64,000 bases of DNA, taken from Acanthosoma haemorrhoidale (lineage: Eukaryota > Arthropoda > Insecta > Hemiptera > Acanthosomatidae). The notes beneath the pieces are model-generated. The model made no database searches, had not been told where the DNA came from, and was given only the letters and a program-made list of their open reading frames with translations. The stretch spans positions 89,947,474 through 90,011,473 of the forward strand of contig OV884011.1 of NCBI GenBank assembly GCA_930367205.1, read 5' to 3'. The translations under genes and the position numbers were made by a program. Below are positions 47,907 through 61,081 of this stretch, one piece after another (the first letter of the stretch is position 1; the number at the start of each line of letters is the position of its first letter).

Positions 47907-49755
47907 TAGGGCCTGTATGGGTTTTGAGGGAAGTAAGTATGCCAATTGTATTTTATTGTAATAAATAAATAAACTCAAACTATTAGTTGAGATATTTATA
48001 ATTTTTTTCACGTGGTAAACCTACCTACGGGGGCTATTTATTTTCATGTACAAATAGTAACGAACATGCACTTCTGAATCAGTATAGCATACACATAATA
48101 ACATAGGATTAAAACCTTTAAACGAAATTTTCGATGAAGACCGCTAGATGCTTTCTGACTTTGATATGGATTGAAGCTGGAGTTCAATGAAGAGAATTAT
48201 CTCTTAGTTTCTGGTCCATTGGTGTCGCAGACCACTAACTCTCCCGTAGGTGATCATGTACGTCTTGCAACTTTCTTGACAAGAGAAATATGATACTGGT
48301 GGAAATATGATATATATAAGAATTGAGGAAAGTTGGATCCAAGTCAGTGAGACAGAGGTATATATATATTCTGGTTTACTCCACAATTCATCAAGAAAAA
48401 TCCCGACTTTTTCCCACTGATCCTTACCGTCCTCTTCAAATTCTTATATAAACTTTTAATGGCCACGATGAAATTCTCGGGAACCTCCTTTGTCCTTTAA
48501 AATACCAACCATACCACAACCAGCCCTCATTTCTCGGAACAGTGTCGAAGGCAGAACTACGCCCAAGAGCTAAGAAATCCTAGAATAACATGCGTTCCAT
48601 GGATATAGGAATGTTTTCCATTAAAGTCCTAAAAGTAACGATATAGTACTAATGACCCCTTCGCTTTTCTAAAGTCCTGGAGTGAATTTCTATTCCCATT
48701 GATTAAGCAGAGGCACATTGGCTTGTAGTTACTAAATTCCGAAAGTGAGATCTTTTTATGGATAAGAGTAAGATATGTACTATTATAGAACGTATAAAGC
48801 AATAAAATTAGATTATGACTCGGTGCATAATTTCATCAGTTGTATAATTCCATTGCGATAGGTGTAAAACTCAACACTCTCTGATTTTCTATCCGATCCA
48901 AATTAACTCTCAAGAGTTGATTTACTATTACTAAGTTTCTTGCAGCAGCTGTAACTGCGATCGCATAAATCGGCGTTCTCCGGAGATTGCTGGCTCTGGC
49001 TAGGTTAGTCGCATTTGGAAGTCTCCTGTTGGGAACGTATTCCTAGACATCGCTGCCGGTCCCCGCAGGAGCACTGTGATTAATGGAGGTTTATATTACC
49101 TGTTAAAACCTTTATCCCCATTAGTTTCAGGCCGGAGCCAGGCTTCGGAGGATTATGCAAATTTGAAGGGAACTCCTTCTTCAAAGTCCCCCCTCCCCGC
49201 CACTCCCGCCCGTTCCTCTAAACCCCAAAGAGCGCCGGGAGCCGCTCGAGAGCAAACATTTCAAGACGAGCGGGAGGGGGGGGGGGTTTATGCTCTCCCG
49301 ACCCACATCCCGTGTTTACATGTACGTTCATGTTGAGCTTGTTACATATTCCGATTCAGCGGTATTAAATGGGTTAATGTCCCCGCTGAAGGGATCACCG
49401 GATTGTTTAAACAACTCTAGAGCACTGTGAGAATTTCACTATCTGAGGGCTACCTATCTCTTATCTGGACATTGGATTATCAATCCGGCATTATTAATCC
49501 AGAAACATTCCCTTTATTACCTCTCTTTCTATGAGTGATAACTAAATTTTAATTAAGTAAAATTTAATAAACGACTTGGAAAGGGAAGTTTCTCAAGTAT
49601 TTATAAATGACTGTGTATAAACTACTCTGTAAATAAATAATAAAAATATTATATAAAAATTAGTTCGGATGAGCGGAAGGGGCCGTTTATTTTGATTCTC
49701 TCAATATTACAAACATGTTTTTACTTAACATCAGACTTATTTTTGTTGAATTATG
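47907..49755. other. Unassigned sequence with a G+C-rich island at 48950-49500
   Basis: The island contains a POU octamer ATGCAAAT (49155-49162), a G run (about 49268-49287) and an 8-bp hairpin TTCAGCGG/CCGCTGAA (49355-49362 and 49383-49390). An open frame at 49076-49336 is not recognised. The rest is A+T-rich. Confidence 0.35.
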
Positions 49756-49855
49756 TATATATATATATATATATTTTATGATGAATTACATGTGATTTTT
49801 GTTTAAGTAGTATTTAATATATATATATATATATTTTATAATGAATTACGTGATA
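49756..49855. repeat. Duplicated (TA)n plus flank
   Basis: Two neighbouring units, each (TA) about 8 followed by TTTTAT(G/A)ATGAATTAC(A/G)TG, at 49756-49794 and 49818-49852, so the microsatellite and its flank were tandemly duplicated. Confidence 0.75.
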
Positions 49856-51434
49856 AATAAATATATAATAATGTGATATTTGTAAGTCAGATATTTGTAT
49901 AAATATGTCGATAGGACTGATAAGTATAGTTTTTTGGCAACTCATTGTAATATGGCACCTACGCCTATTTGTAAAATTATTTTTTTAGTTCTTTTCTCAT
50001 AACATAAATCTTACATATGCTTGACATAAAAAAACAGGAAAAATGACAAGGCGTAACCGTGAATATTTCTTAATCCTTTAAAGTTTTAGATCAATTGGTT
50101 CATTTTGACAACCGCTTTCGTGTAAATGACTAAGTCAGACAGACAAGCGAAAGCAAATTGGTCCGAGTTTTGGATCCCAACTCTGTTTTACCTTTGGCTA
50201 ATAATTATTGAACAAGTTGGATTAGGGTGTGCCAGTGTAAATGAGATGAGGTATATGCATGTTGTTTCTGAAGGAACGTGCTATACGTAAGAGGCGGATT
50301 ACCCATAACAAAATAATGAAAAAAGTTCATAAAAAATAGATCCCGAATAGCTTCATGTTAAATCGCATAGAAAAGGTCACAGAACCGTCTGTAGTACTAT
50401 TTTATGTCAGGAGAAAAAATCTAAAACACTGGATACAAAAACCAGTTCTTTTGTTCGACGTTTAATAACTTAGCTTAGGAAACAGATAACATAATAAAAC
50501 TTGAGGAAAATTTAGTAAAAAATAGCTAAATAAAAGTATTTTTAATGTTATAAAAGTATTCGGCCTATGTAATGATTAGTTTAAAATAATTTGACATTTT
50601 AAATTATTTTTTGAAATTCTGAATTATTTTAAGTGTTTTTGGCTTTCACTAAAAAAGGATTACATATATTTTCATTTAGTTTTTATTAACTTTATTTACA
50701 TCAGCTTTTTTAGAATTTCTTCAGAACTCCTATTTCAACGATCTTCTAACAAAAATAACTTATACTAGGTATCAAGCTGCAACCAATATCAGGATCTGTG
50801 ATCGCCTGACAGGGAACAGTGGCTGTTGAAACAGAATCAAGTGCAGCAAAGGAAAAAGAAGCGACGACGGTGCCCTGGGCCCTGAAACGGCGAGGTGTGA
50901 TGTAACGGGCAGACACCGTGAAGGCCAAGGCAACATCTGGAAGGGAGTCCATGCATCCACTTCCTCCTTCCCGTGGCTATATTTACCTCACAAAGGGAAG
51001 AGGGATAAAAGTATAGTTATTTCAGTAGTGTTTGTCGGGGCTGCCCAGACGGCCAGTTCCTACATATGCTTTTGGCATTATCTTCAGCCTATTTATAAAA
51101 CTTGGGATAGTTTAATTTTTTTTTTGTGATAATCGGGGAAGGGCAGTTGTGTCGGTTGCCGTGAGTGGCTGTATTCAACCATCGTTAACATGAATGTAAG
51201 TTGATCCGTGGTTCAGCGGCCTAGTCATATTTTTTTTTAATTATTCCAAACATTAATTTAATTATTTACCAATATTCTAGTCAGCATTCTGAAAAGGGAC
51301 ACTTATATTTATAAATAGCAACTGTATGAAATAACCCACCAAATTTTTACAGTGGGGCTTTACAGTCACTACAAAAATAAATATATTCATTTATTTTTTT
51401 ACAATTTCCCTATCATCAGGACTTTTTTTTTTCT
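49856..51434. other. Unassigned sequence
   Basis: A G+C-richer patch at 50760-50990 has overlapping open frames on the minus strand with no recognisable protein. The remainder is A+T-rich. Confidence 0.35.
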
Positions 51435-51486
51435 TTCATAGCCACTTTAAATTTACAGATAATTATAGATCCTCAGGCGAATCTAT
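51435..51486 (+). repeat. Shared 52-bp module, copy 1
   Basis: TTCATAGCC(A)CTTTAAATTT followed by ACAGATAATTATAGATCC and TCAGGCGAATCTAT. It recurs at 61082-61133 with a single visible difference, although the flanks are not obviously alike. Confidence 0.8.
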
Positions 51487-51595
51487 TTACAAATTATTAT
51501 TGTATTTCCTGTAGCGTCGCTACATTATATACAGGTTTTGTTATTTTATAAAAATTATAAAATGAATAAACAAGTATAATGATACACATTATACG

Positions 51596-51641
51596 TCCTC
51601 AGGACTAAAAAGTAGTTCGTTATGACTTGTAGTCCTAAGGA
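51596..51641. repeat. Short inverted repeat
   Basis: TCCTCAGGACTA (51596-51607) and TAGTCCTAAGGA (51630-51641) are reverse complements with one mismatch across a 22-nt loop. Confidence 0.6.
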
Positions 51642-54600
51642 TACCTGAGTCGACGTTGACAAATTAAAAAAAATATGAAAAATATAATTCGAAAAATTAA
51701 TCATTATATTATTTGTTGTCAAACACGCATGTAATTCTCTCCTTTCATTAAACCACCAGTTGTTCGATTTCACAATTTCGTTATTCTTTATTTTTTCATT
51801 TCATTTCCCTTCATTGATATTTCAGTTATTTATTTAAACCCCCACAATTAATATCTCATTCCTTTCTTTCATGTGCTCAAATGACCGGCATAATTGACAC
51901 GGGGTCGGAGAATTATACCTGTTGATTTTTCTTTATGGTGTCACTCTCCCCAACATGTAGAATTATAAACGAAAAATTCTACGAACTGTAAAAGCTTCCT
52001 GTGAAATTTTGTGTTTTTTCATATAGTTGTTATTTTTAAAATATCTACATTGCAAATTGCCCGTACCAAGAATCCAACAAATTAAAATTAAAACCGTCTG
52101 TCATTGAACAATTGTGATAAATAACCGAGCGAAATACATATTGTCGAATTTAAATTTACAAGATTCCATGAATTCAACAAATAACACAAGTTAGTCTACA
52201 TGTATGTGAGCTCTTATATTACGCAGGGTACTGTTATGCATTAGAATACCCATACCCATTTGTGAGTTAGTACCTGTATGCGTTTGTGTACATATTTTAA
52301 TATTATTCTTCAAGCAAGTCCTAGTTTTTATGTTCTTCTTATTGATTTTTTTTACATTTATTCCAGTATTAATTAATAATTCTTGAAGAGTATGAGTACT
52401 TTATGTCCATTCAGGCATCTTTTATTTTATGTTTTCTTATTTCATTTATATTTTATTTTACTGCAGATTGTAAATTTCAGCGGTGACTGATGTTTGTTCT
52501 TAAGAGACTAGTCCTAGGATAATAAAGCTATTATTATTAAGTTCAACATTAAAATTAAAACAATTACTTTACAAATACGATTCATGATATTTGAATGATG
52601 TACAACAGGGTGGCAAAGGATCAAGCCATGCTTCTTTGGGGGGGGGGGAGTGGAGCAGGGGTCCGGGTTGTGGATAAGTAACAGGGGATAATCCTAAAAT
52701 AGGAGAAAGGACTAGCTACGGGGATGAAGGGCGGAGGAAAAAATATTATTGGCTCCCGAGGACACAAAAAAATCCAACCCCCGTGCAAGCGAGTCACAAA
52801 AGAAGAGCCTACTGCCTCATCAGTCATCCTTAATAAATTATCCTTGGGAGAGTTTCCGTCGGTCAAATACTTTATATCACATAACCCACCCCCTCCCATC
52901 TCTCAGAAATTGTAACTGATGGAGGTCAAAGGCATACCACATTTAAAAAAAAAAAAATTGAATGAGATTTATTTCTTCAACGGGTACGACGGTCGATCAT
53001 TGGGGGTTTTCCGTTTCGTAAGGGAAAATGAGGCATGCCTGCTACACGGTTTACAGTATAATCAACAACGACGTTAACAGTGCACAGAAAGATGATCTAA
53101 CTAACCCCTCACTATCGCTGGCATTATTTTATTAGTAATCATAATTAATGTTTTTGATGGGTATTATTCGGTAGGGATTGCTTAGGGGTTGGGTTATCTT
53201 ACTAACTTCTCATCAGCAATCAGAACGTACCGGTCTGTTTTCTTTTTAACCGTTTTTTTTTTTTTTAAAGCAGTTTTGAAAATTCAGATGTTTTATCTAT
53301 CTATAGAAGTCACATAGAACGCATCAGCCGTAAATTTTCTCCGGGCCTTAAAATTAAACATTTTATAAGAAGTCACGAGTATAAGAATCCAACAGCTACT
53401 TACTAATTTCTTTTAATACGAAGTTTTGAAGTACTGCCATCAATACCATTAACAATGTAATGTTCAAAAAATGTGGATAAAATCTTGAACTTTATTTATC
53501 AAATGTTTGAACTGTCATTTCGGGCTGGCCGTACTTGTGTCGTTCAAAATGAAAAAAAAACAAAAAACAAGAGAAATAACTTAAAACGGTCATTCAAATA
53601 TTACCTCGTCTGGAAATCGTCTTGTTCATTAAAATAATACTTTTTACTCGGTCAGTACTTCTCTACCTTATATTACGTGCTTAATTACATTTCTAAGTTA
53701 TAAAGAGATAAAGACATATGAGAATAATTTAGGGTGATTGATCATATGTAAATGAAACGATAAATATACTCGTTAAAAGAGTAATACTAATGATAATATT
53801 TATGAGTCGAAAAATATAAATTAAATGCTGATATGAGAAATAAAAAGCGAGAAACGACTCATTTATTTATGACATATAAAAAAAAAAATTATCTAAACAT
53901 TTCCGCTCTATTTCCATTCTCTGATATTGTATTTTTATTCGGCTACAAATGTTTTTATTGGACTAGACAGTCGCATATCAATGTAGTGAGCACATTAACA
54001 GACTTTTTATATGCATGTTTAGTAAAGTATAGCTTATTATCATGCTTTTCGTCTTTTTCACAAACTAAATAAAAAACACTACACTTTGAGGCGAAAAAAT
54101 GTAATTACTTTCTGCCCAATGGCAATCCTTATTGATTTTTGATAGTTGAGTTTTATCCGGGCTGGTATTGAGTACCATTTTTAAGTTATAACATGAACCA
54201 CATTTCCAGAGCACTACCTTCCAGAGCCTATGAGAGTTTAGAGCGCTTTACCTTCAAATTAATCATACCTGGTGAAAAAATTACTGTACTATATCATAAA
54301 TGTTCTGATACATGTGAGAACATTACCTGTAATGTGGATCGCCTATAATAAATAAGTACATAAATTTGAATTCGCATAGCATCTAAAAAGAGCCTGAATC
54401 CTAAATTGATGACCGAGAGTGGGGAGGTCGTCCGTAAATCACAATATTAATGAAAAACGGAATAATTTTCAAACGTGTAATGACTTATTTGTCTTTCCGT
54501 TGTGAAATATCCTAATAATGCTCAATTGATTTAGGAGTTGAGGTGGAATAGCGCGGCAATGGGCCATTATTAACAACAAATAAATACAGGACGGAGGCAA

Positions 54601-57588
54601 AAGGACAACAAAACAAATAATCTGACACAAGCGGTTTGAATGAGTTACCCATTTAATAATGCCTGTCTGGAAAAAAAAAAAAAAAAAAAAAAAGAGAGAT
54701 AAAACAAGGTTTATCTTATCATGGATGTTTTTTTTGCTCTCGTGATGTGAATCAATAGTCACCCACCGACATATTATTCTACCTACTTCATTTGAAATAA
54801 TATAAATTAAACGTACATATTTATAAGAACATGTTCAATTCTCGACCTTTACAGTCACACAAGCAATACGGGTCATGTTATTTTAAAGATAGCATCTGTA
54901 TAGAAATAATATATGCGCACCTTGATACATATCTACCAAAGTAGACGTCAAATCATGTAGTTAATTAAAAGAGGCTCATGGAGGAAAATGTATGAATATT
55001 TCAATTTAGCATGATTATTACCATGAGGGTGGATGAAAGGATGAAAATTTCACCAACGAAAAATAAATTACCGTACTTCTTACTAGAGGTATTAGCTCCA
55101 GCTGAAAAAGAGCTTTTTTTCAGCTAAAAATTTTTGTATTCCTGAGAAGATTACGGCGGTAAAGAGGCTCAAAACTGGCCGACAGCAACAAAGAACGGAG
55201 AGAGAGAAAAAATAAATTAAGGACTACCATTCGGAAGAGTTGAATTGGAAGGTTAATACCCAAAGAAGTGGACACAATAATGTAAAAAACAATTATTCGT
55301 ACGTATGCAGCTTCGAAGCCCTTTAATGTTCATACGTTTCGAGTTCCCCTAAAGTAATCAGTGTTTTTTGCTCAATATATACCGCAACGTGGCGCGGAAC
55401 TCACACCCACCAAATGTATCCATTTACCCGGGTTCGTTTGTTCCTATTGTAAGTTTTTCCCCGTTTATGGGGTTTAAGACCGGTAGTGCGGTTGATTTTT
55501 TTTTTTATTTGGTCACCATTTAGCCAGATCACCTGGTGGGTGCAATCAAGAAAAATTGTATTATTTTTATGAAGTTTTGCGTGCACTAAAATCCATATAC
55601 TTGATAACATAACGGTAATAGTTTACTTTCAGTCTCTTGAGAGATCAACATTTTATGATGAAGTAAATGGTGTTAATATGACAGGCAGACGGGACAATTT
55701 GATTTTGTCAGTTTGCATGATAAAACCTCACTTATAATATTTGTAATAATGAAAAATTTGTAGGCAGTCGTGGATTATAATACAGATTATTTCATAAGAA
55801 ATTACCAGTATGAATGTTCAATGAAGTGACTATACTGTGTATTCATCAAATGTATGAAATAATTATAAAATAAAAGCCATCCAGTGGCATTACTTTTAAC
55901 GAAACAAATTAAAAAAAAAACGTAAATATTAGTTGTTAAACTTGAATGATCTCACCTTCACTCAAGTATTATATAACTATTTTGGTTAGCATACTGCGTA
56001 CATATTTCCCCGAATAATTTCATTTTTGCAAATAGTTTACAGTTATTGGGCAACCCAAAAAAAAACAACTATGTTTTGCCTAGCCACTATTCATTACATG
56101 CAAATCTGGTCATAGTCATAGCAAGTTTTTTTATATGCTGAAACGCAACACATATTCTTGCTTCACAATTATACAAAAATGAATTGATTCCCTGCAACGA
56201 ATAGGCTCATGGACACGATCAAATACAATTGAAGTCAAATTTAAATTGAAGTGTTATGTGCTAAATAGCGATGCATTTCTTTTAAATTATTTACCGAAGG
56301 TGTTCTATCTGTCCTGAGTGGGCAATAAGTGCTAGAGGATCATTCATTTATAATTTCAGGTTAAATCACATCACTTCCGCGAACAGTGCACAGAAATATA
56401 CATGGCGATTTTCTTTTATAGATGTAAAACTAGTTCATAAGGAACGACACACAGATATTCCCATGTGTCCTGTAGACAGAACATTTTCAGCATGAGTACG
56501 GCATTAGGCCATGGTAAAAAGGACACAGAAAGCAAAAAAGAAATATGAACAAAATTAAAGCATATAAGTGTCACAAGTAAATAATGATTTGAGTGCTAAC
56601 CCATTACCTTTAACTCGTGCGTATCTGAGCGTCATGTTACATGCCAACCCCCACAGCACAACATACTTTCAAGTTGCAACCTCGTGCAGCTATTACACGT
56701 CACATTGTAAAAAAATAATATATATTATAATATGAATAATAGAATGTATAATCATAAGAGAAAAAGAGCTGGCGATCGTATATTAGTAAAGATCCCAAAA
56801 AATATAACCTTCTTAAAATAAAGGAAAGGCCTTCGACAATCCTAGAAAGAGTACTAACAAATTAAAAATGGACCATGGGACGTTCCCTCGACCCACCAGG
56901 GCATATCCAATAGATAAATAAAACAATCGGAACGTTATGAAATGCGAGGGACGAATGCCAAATGCCGAGTCGCCAGCCAAAGGGTCTGGTCCTATCTCGA
57001 TCCGACCGAGCCTCGATTACTCTAATCCGAATAACAATGGAATTTCACTTCCGATAATTCCGGGTACCCCCCCTCCTCCGTCCCCAATAGGCCCTTATCT
57101 CCCCTCCTATGCCCTTTATTGGCTGACCTAGCTCAATTAAAGTCGACCTGGCGATATGATAAGGTATAGAGTGAGAGGTCAACAAAAAAACCGGACCGTA
57201 CTTAATTAAACAACTCAAAATAGTAAAACTCTCAAGTATAGCTTCGTCATGATTAAAAAATATATTCTCATACCATTAAATCCCTAATAGAATGAAAAAG
57301 CCTATAGTATCATCTTGACTAATTCCGGAGAACCATTGTTTTCAATAAATCCTTTCATAACCATAAAAAAACAAACAATAGCACACGACATTACATGAAT
57401 AGCCCAACAACATAAAAATAGATCAGGTTAATTTTCTAGGTGTGTGTTAAATTGTATAGAATTAAACTAGACAGAACCAATTTAAAGCTCAGTAATCGAT
57501 TTTGTGGCAACTCCTTTAAAACTGAAATTAAACATTTTCTTGTTTTAGTGGAATAACAAAAAGGCAAAAAACAGAGGGGTTTTGGGAC
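51642..57588. other. Unassigned A+T-rich sequence
   Basis: Small features only: a G run (52638-52648); T runs near 53261; an A run of about 24 at 54670-54693; and a G+C-rich patch at 56930-57180 with several GATA-type sites (TTATCT, CTATCT, GATAAGG). A minus-strand CTGATTACTT...CGAAACGTAT arrangement at 55334-55363 resembles the 44.9-kb motif. No gene recognised. Confidence 0.35.
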
Positions 57589-57660
57589 TCCCATATGGTG
57601 TAATGGTCAGCGGAGCTGCCCCGGAATGTTCTGGATTTTCAAACCCTTAAAAGGAAAGTG
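57589..57660 (+). pseudogene. tRNA-Glu-like sequence (tRNA pseudogene or SINE head)
   Basis: TCCCATATGGTGTAATGGTC at 57589-57608 matches the first 20 bases of an arthropod tRNA-Glu almost exactly, including box A (TGGTGTAATGG). A box-B-like GATTTTCAAACCC follows at 57634-57646 with normal A-to-B spacing. The 3' acceptor strand that should pair with TCCCATA is absent and the anticodon arm does not fold, so it is not a working tRNA gene. Confidence 0.5.
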
Positions 57661-58410
57661 AATTTATTTCATTTCCACAAATAGCAGTAGGTGGCTCCCG
57701 ATATTCTAGCCTTTTTTTCACCTAAAATGTCGTATATTAATGAGTAAATAATCATTTATTAGGTTTTTCTTTTTCCTAGCGATTTCAGATATTAATTTAT
57801 ATAACAGTATAATAAAGGATACCGTTAATGCTGACTCGTCGATATGCTACTCACAGGGAAGCCCATCCATAAACATAAACCACAAAGCAAACATGCATCT
57901 TATATTATTATTATTCAAATATTATTATTCGATATTATTCAAATTTTGCTGAGGCAGAACTGCTATCCCCTCTTTGATGGTCAATACAAAAAAAAAATAC
58001 TTATTACTCAGCTCGAAGGGAGAGTAGTTACATTCCTTCAGGTGCGATGTGACGGGTGACGGCAAGTATGTACATTTACCATAGAGGACGTAATAATGAT
58101 TTATAATTTAGCTTACATTGTAAAGGTCACATGGATCAACTAGTTCTACTCAAATACGAATAATACTTATGAAGTAACGAAACAGTGGATTCACTTAGTA
58201 AACCAAGCATTCTGGTTATGAATGCGAAGTAGTAACCATAAACATTTCTGAACCAGCGTAACAAAGTAGCAACACTCCAATATGTTCTTTTGATCGTGTA
58301 TCGCCATTTAGGTTCTTTATGACTTCACGTACAGGACCAGAAAATTCTAGGGCTAAAGTTGAAACAACGTGATTTCAATTTCAAATTTGGCAGTAAAATT
58401 GCACAAAGTA
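57661..58410. other. Unassigned sequence 5' of the mariner relic
   Basis: May include the N-terminal part of the mariner transposase that follows, but no helix-turn-helix or terminal repeat could be read. Confidence 0.3.
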
Positions 58411-58985
58411 ATCACTTGGAACGAGACCCGGATCTTTCAAACGACACAAGACAATGCACTGGAAAACACCGTCATCACCAAGAATGAATTAAGTTCGTCA
58501 AAGCAAATTATAATGCAAAGCAATGACTATTATTTGTTTTTGTATTTTTCGATAAACACAAGGTTGTAATTTAGGAAGAATGGATTCCAGAAGGCATAAT
58601 AGTCGACCAGCATTACTACCCGGAAAGTTTTAAAAAAACCTGAGAGGAACATTCATAAAGAAACGGCTGCAACTGTGGAAATATGGTTTTATTCTTCTTC
58701 ACCAAGACAATGCGCCTGCTCCCAAAGCACTTTCTATGAAACAGTTTTTGACCACCTATCACATTACTGCACCCAAAGCTCTAATCATTTCCGCTCAGAC
58801 TAGTATCTTGTGACTTTTATAATTGGCTAAAAGTCAAATCCCTAACAAAAAGAGTATATTTTCAATGTACGCTTTTTGTACACTGTAAAGAAGAAAAAGG
58901 CGGAAATGTTGAAAAAAGTGACAGAAATTGTTTGCTATATGCCTTGAACATGTTTTTCCACGATGCATTAGTGCATATAGGAAGA
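58411..58985 (+). pseudogene. Mariner transposase relic (catalytic domain)
   Basis: Pieces in order, across frameshifts: ITWNETR (from the conserved TGDETW), WKTPSSPRM and VRQSK (about 58471-58505), EWIPEGIIVDQHYYPESF (58577-58632), KNLRGTFIKKRLQLW, LLHQDNAPAPKALSMKQFL (58694-58750), CDFY (58809-58820) and a C-terminal RCI-like end. This is the D,D34D catalytic region of mariner-family transposases, which cut and rejoin the element at TA sites. The second Asp (58706) and third Asp (58812) are 106 bases apart, which is 35 codons plus one frameshifting base, exactly the 34-residue spacing expected. The first Asp is changed to Asn (58420-58422), and several stops are present, so it is dead. Terminal repeats were not found. 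Its relation to the MITEs at 3132 and 29977 cannot be decided from this. Confidence 0.88.
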
Positions 58986-59605
58986 GTATAAACATTAAAT
59001 TTGCAGTACATATAGTTAAAGTTGTCCTAATTTATTTAATCCGTCTTAATATGTTTGAAGGCTACTAGTTCTGAACTATTCATATTATCAAAAGTACCTC
59101 TATCTGGTCTACACACATTTCATTTTATGCTTTCGGCGGCTATGCCCACCTTCTTAAAGATCTTATTACTAAAACGATAGAATAGGGCATAAAGTTTTAT
59201 GAATAAATAAAAAATTAAAGTAAACATTTAAATTATGCCTCATATTCTAACGCAATCAGATATGCTATTGAGCTTGTAGAGTGACAGTAGAATAGGAGAG
59301 ATAGTTGAACTTGTTTGTCACTTTAGTTTTTTAAAAATTGTATGTCCTTTTCAATGATTTTGAAATTCTTGAGAATGGGGGTCTCAGTGTAAAACAAGGT
59401 GGTGGGTAGACCAGAGGTGTACATTTCTCAATCAGTCTCGTTATTTAATAGGCGTAAGTGACTATGCAGACGAAATATGTTTCTACTCCAAAATCCAGAG
59501 AGAGTATAGATTGAAATTTGACAAATATTATCGAGTAATCCTATTACACCCTATAATTGTTTTTCATTCACCACCTGTATCTCAACAGCTTCATTTATTT
59601 TCTAA
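58986..59605. other. Unassigned sequence
   Basis: No gene or repeat match recognised. Confidence 0.35.
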
Positions 59606-59647
59606 CATGCCTTATAAAAGGCAGATTGTAATTATAGCACAATAAAG
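59606..59647 (+). mobile_element. Jockey 3' tail fragment J6
   Basis: TGCCTTATAAAAGGCAGATTGTAATTATAGCACAATAAA (split by small differences from J2) is the family's terminal 3' sequence only, a severely 5'-truncated insertion. Confidence 0.75.
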
Positions 59648-60224
59648 GAATATAATATATTAATAACAATTTTCTAACAGAATGTTTCAGACATTGCAAC
59701 AGCTATTCTCAAGGGTTCGAGTTGTAACATTCGTGACATACGTAAACCATTTTTATACACTTTCATGGTCACACGCGTTTAATTATGTTAAAAAACGGTT
59801 AAAACATTTAAAATCTAACCATACAACATTGCAATTAAAAATTAAAATAAATAGAGGTAGAATAAACTAGTCACAAACGAATGATATAATTATAAATTAT
59901 TAAAAACATATTGTACTGATCAAAACAAGTTACAAATATTTCACGTTCAATGCTGAAATGTAATAAATTAAGTCAAAATGATTAAAACAAAAAAGAAAAC
60001 AGAACGCTAAAAGATTAATTAAACTACTCAAAGCATACACCTGGTTTCATTTAAATTACAAGAATAAATAATGATAAAATAAAAATGATATAAAACAAAG
60101 AGATAAAACAATATATAAATATTCAATCTCACGAATGTAACTCTTGAGAATGACGGCATTACAAACGTTTGGTTAGAAAATAAACAAAGCTCTGGAGAGA
60201 CATAAGGCGTTTTATTTCTTAATT

Positions 60225-60302
60225 ATGGTATGAATGAGAACATTTATCTCAATTACTTATTGCCTATTAAATAAGGCAGATTGTAATTTTATCATAATAA
60301 AG
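60225..60302 (+). mobile_element. Jockey 3' tail fragment J5
   Basis: Starts ATGGTATGAATGAGAACA, continues through TATTGCCTATTAAATAAGGC and the GATTGTAATTTTATC block, and ends in AATAAAG. Only the last 78 bases of the family consensus are present. Confidence 0.85.
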
Positions 60303-61081
60303 TTGTTTATAATAATAAAAACAAATTTCTTAATATTTTTTTGGGGTATGAAACATGCTTAAAGGTATACGACCTATGCAGCATGTTCTTTATGGGAATG
60401 GGATACGGCTTCAAATCATATTACATATTCCCTAATGAAAGTTTTAAGTAAATTGGCAGGATTGAAGCTGGAACATAACATGGGACGAGAGGTAAGCCAC
60501 CGCTAGCAATAGCTCTGTCATGATGGGCCGCCGCAGGTAATCTATAGGCAGCCAGCCGGCCCATTGTTTATTCCAAACTCCTGCATTACATGGGTCCGTG
60601 TGCGCAGAGTAGCTTTTACCAAGATTTATTCGAATACCTTCTTGTATGGTTGACTCAATCGTCATGACTGATGATAACATGTTTGAATAATTAAAAAAAA
60701 AAAAATATTCAAAGGGGTAGTAGCACACTAGAAAGGGTTTCGTTGTGGTTTATAGTCCACTGAACCCCAACATGCTCTCAATTAGCACTTCGCGATCATT
60801 AATTCGACTATTGATAACTCCTCACAACATATCTAGGAGGAATTGTTTTCTTGATTACACATTTTACATTAACCGGTCAATGACTCATTATTTTTTACAT
60901 ATGTTACATAAAAATCATGCAAAACACCATTAATATTCCGAATGCAGGGAATTAGTTTAATGACAGTTTTCATAACATTTGGTACCGTCATTCACGGTTA
61001 GAAAATTATAATTAATAATCAAGGAAATGGGATATTTATTTTAACACTCAACTCAATATGTTAGTAGCAAATCCCCCCCAT
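60303..61081. other. Unassigned sequence with an unusual open frame
   Basis: A minus-strand frame (60444-60728) has a less A+T-rich core (60470-60670) reading NLGKSYSAHTDPCNAGVWNK then QWAGWLPIDYLRRP. I recognise no family and see no flanking splice sites strong enough to call an exon. Confidence 0.3.
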
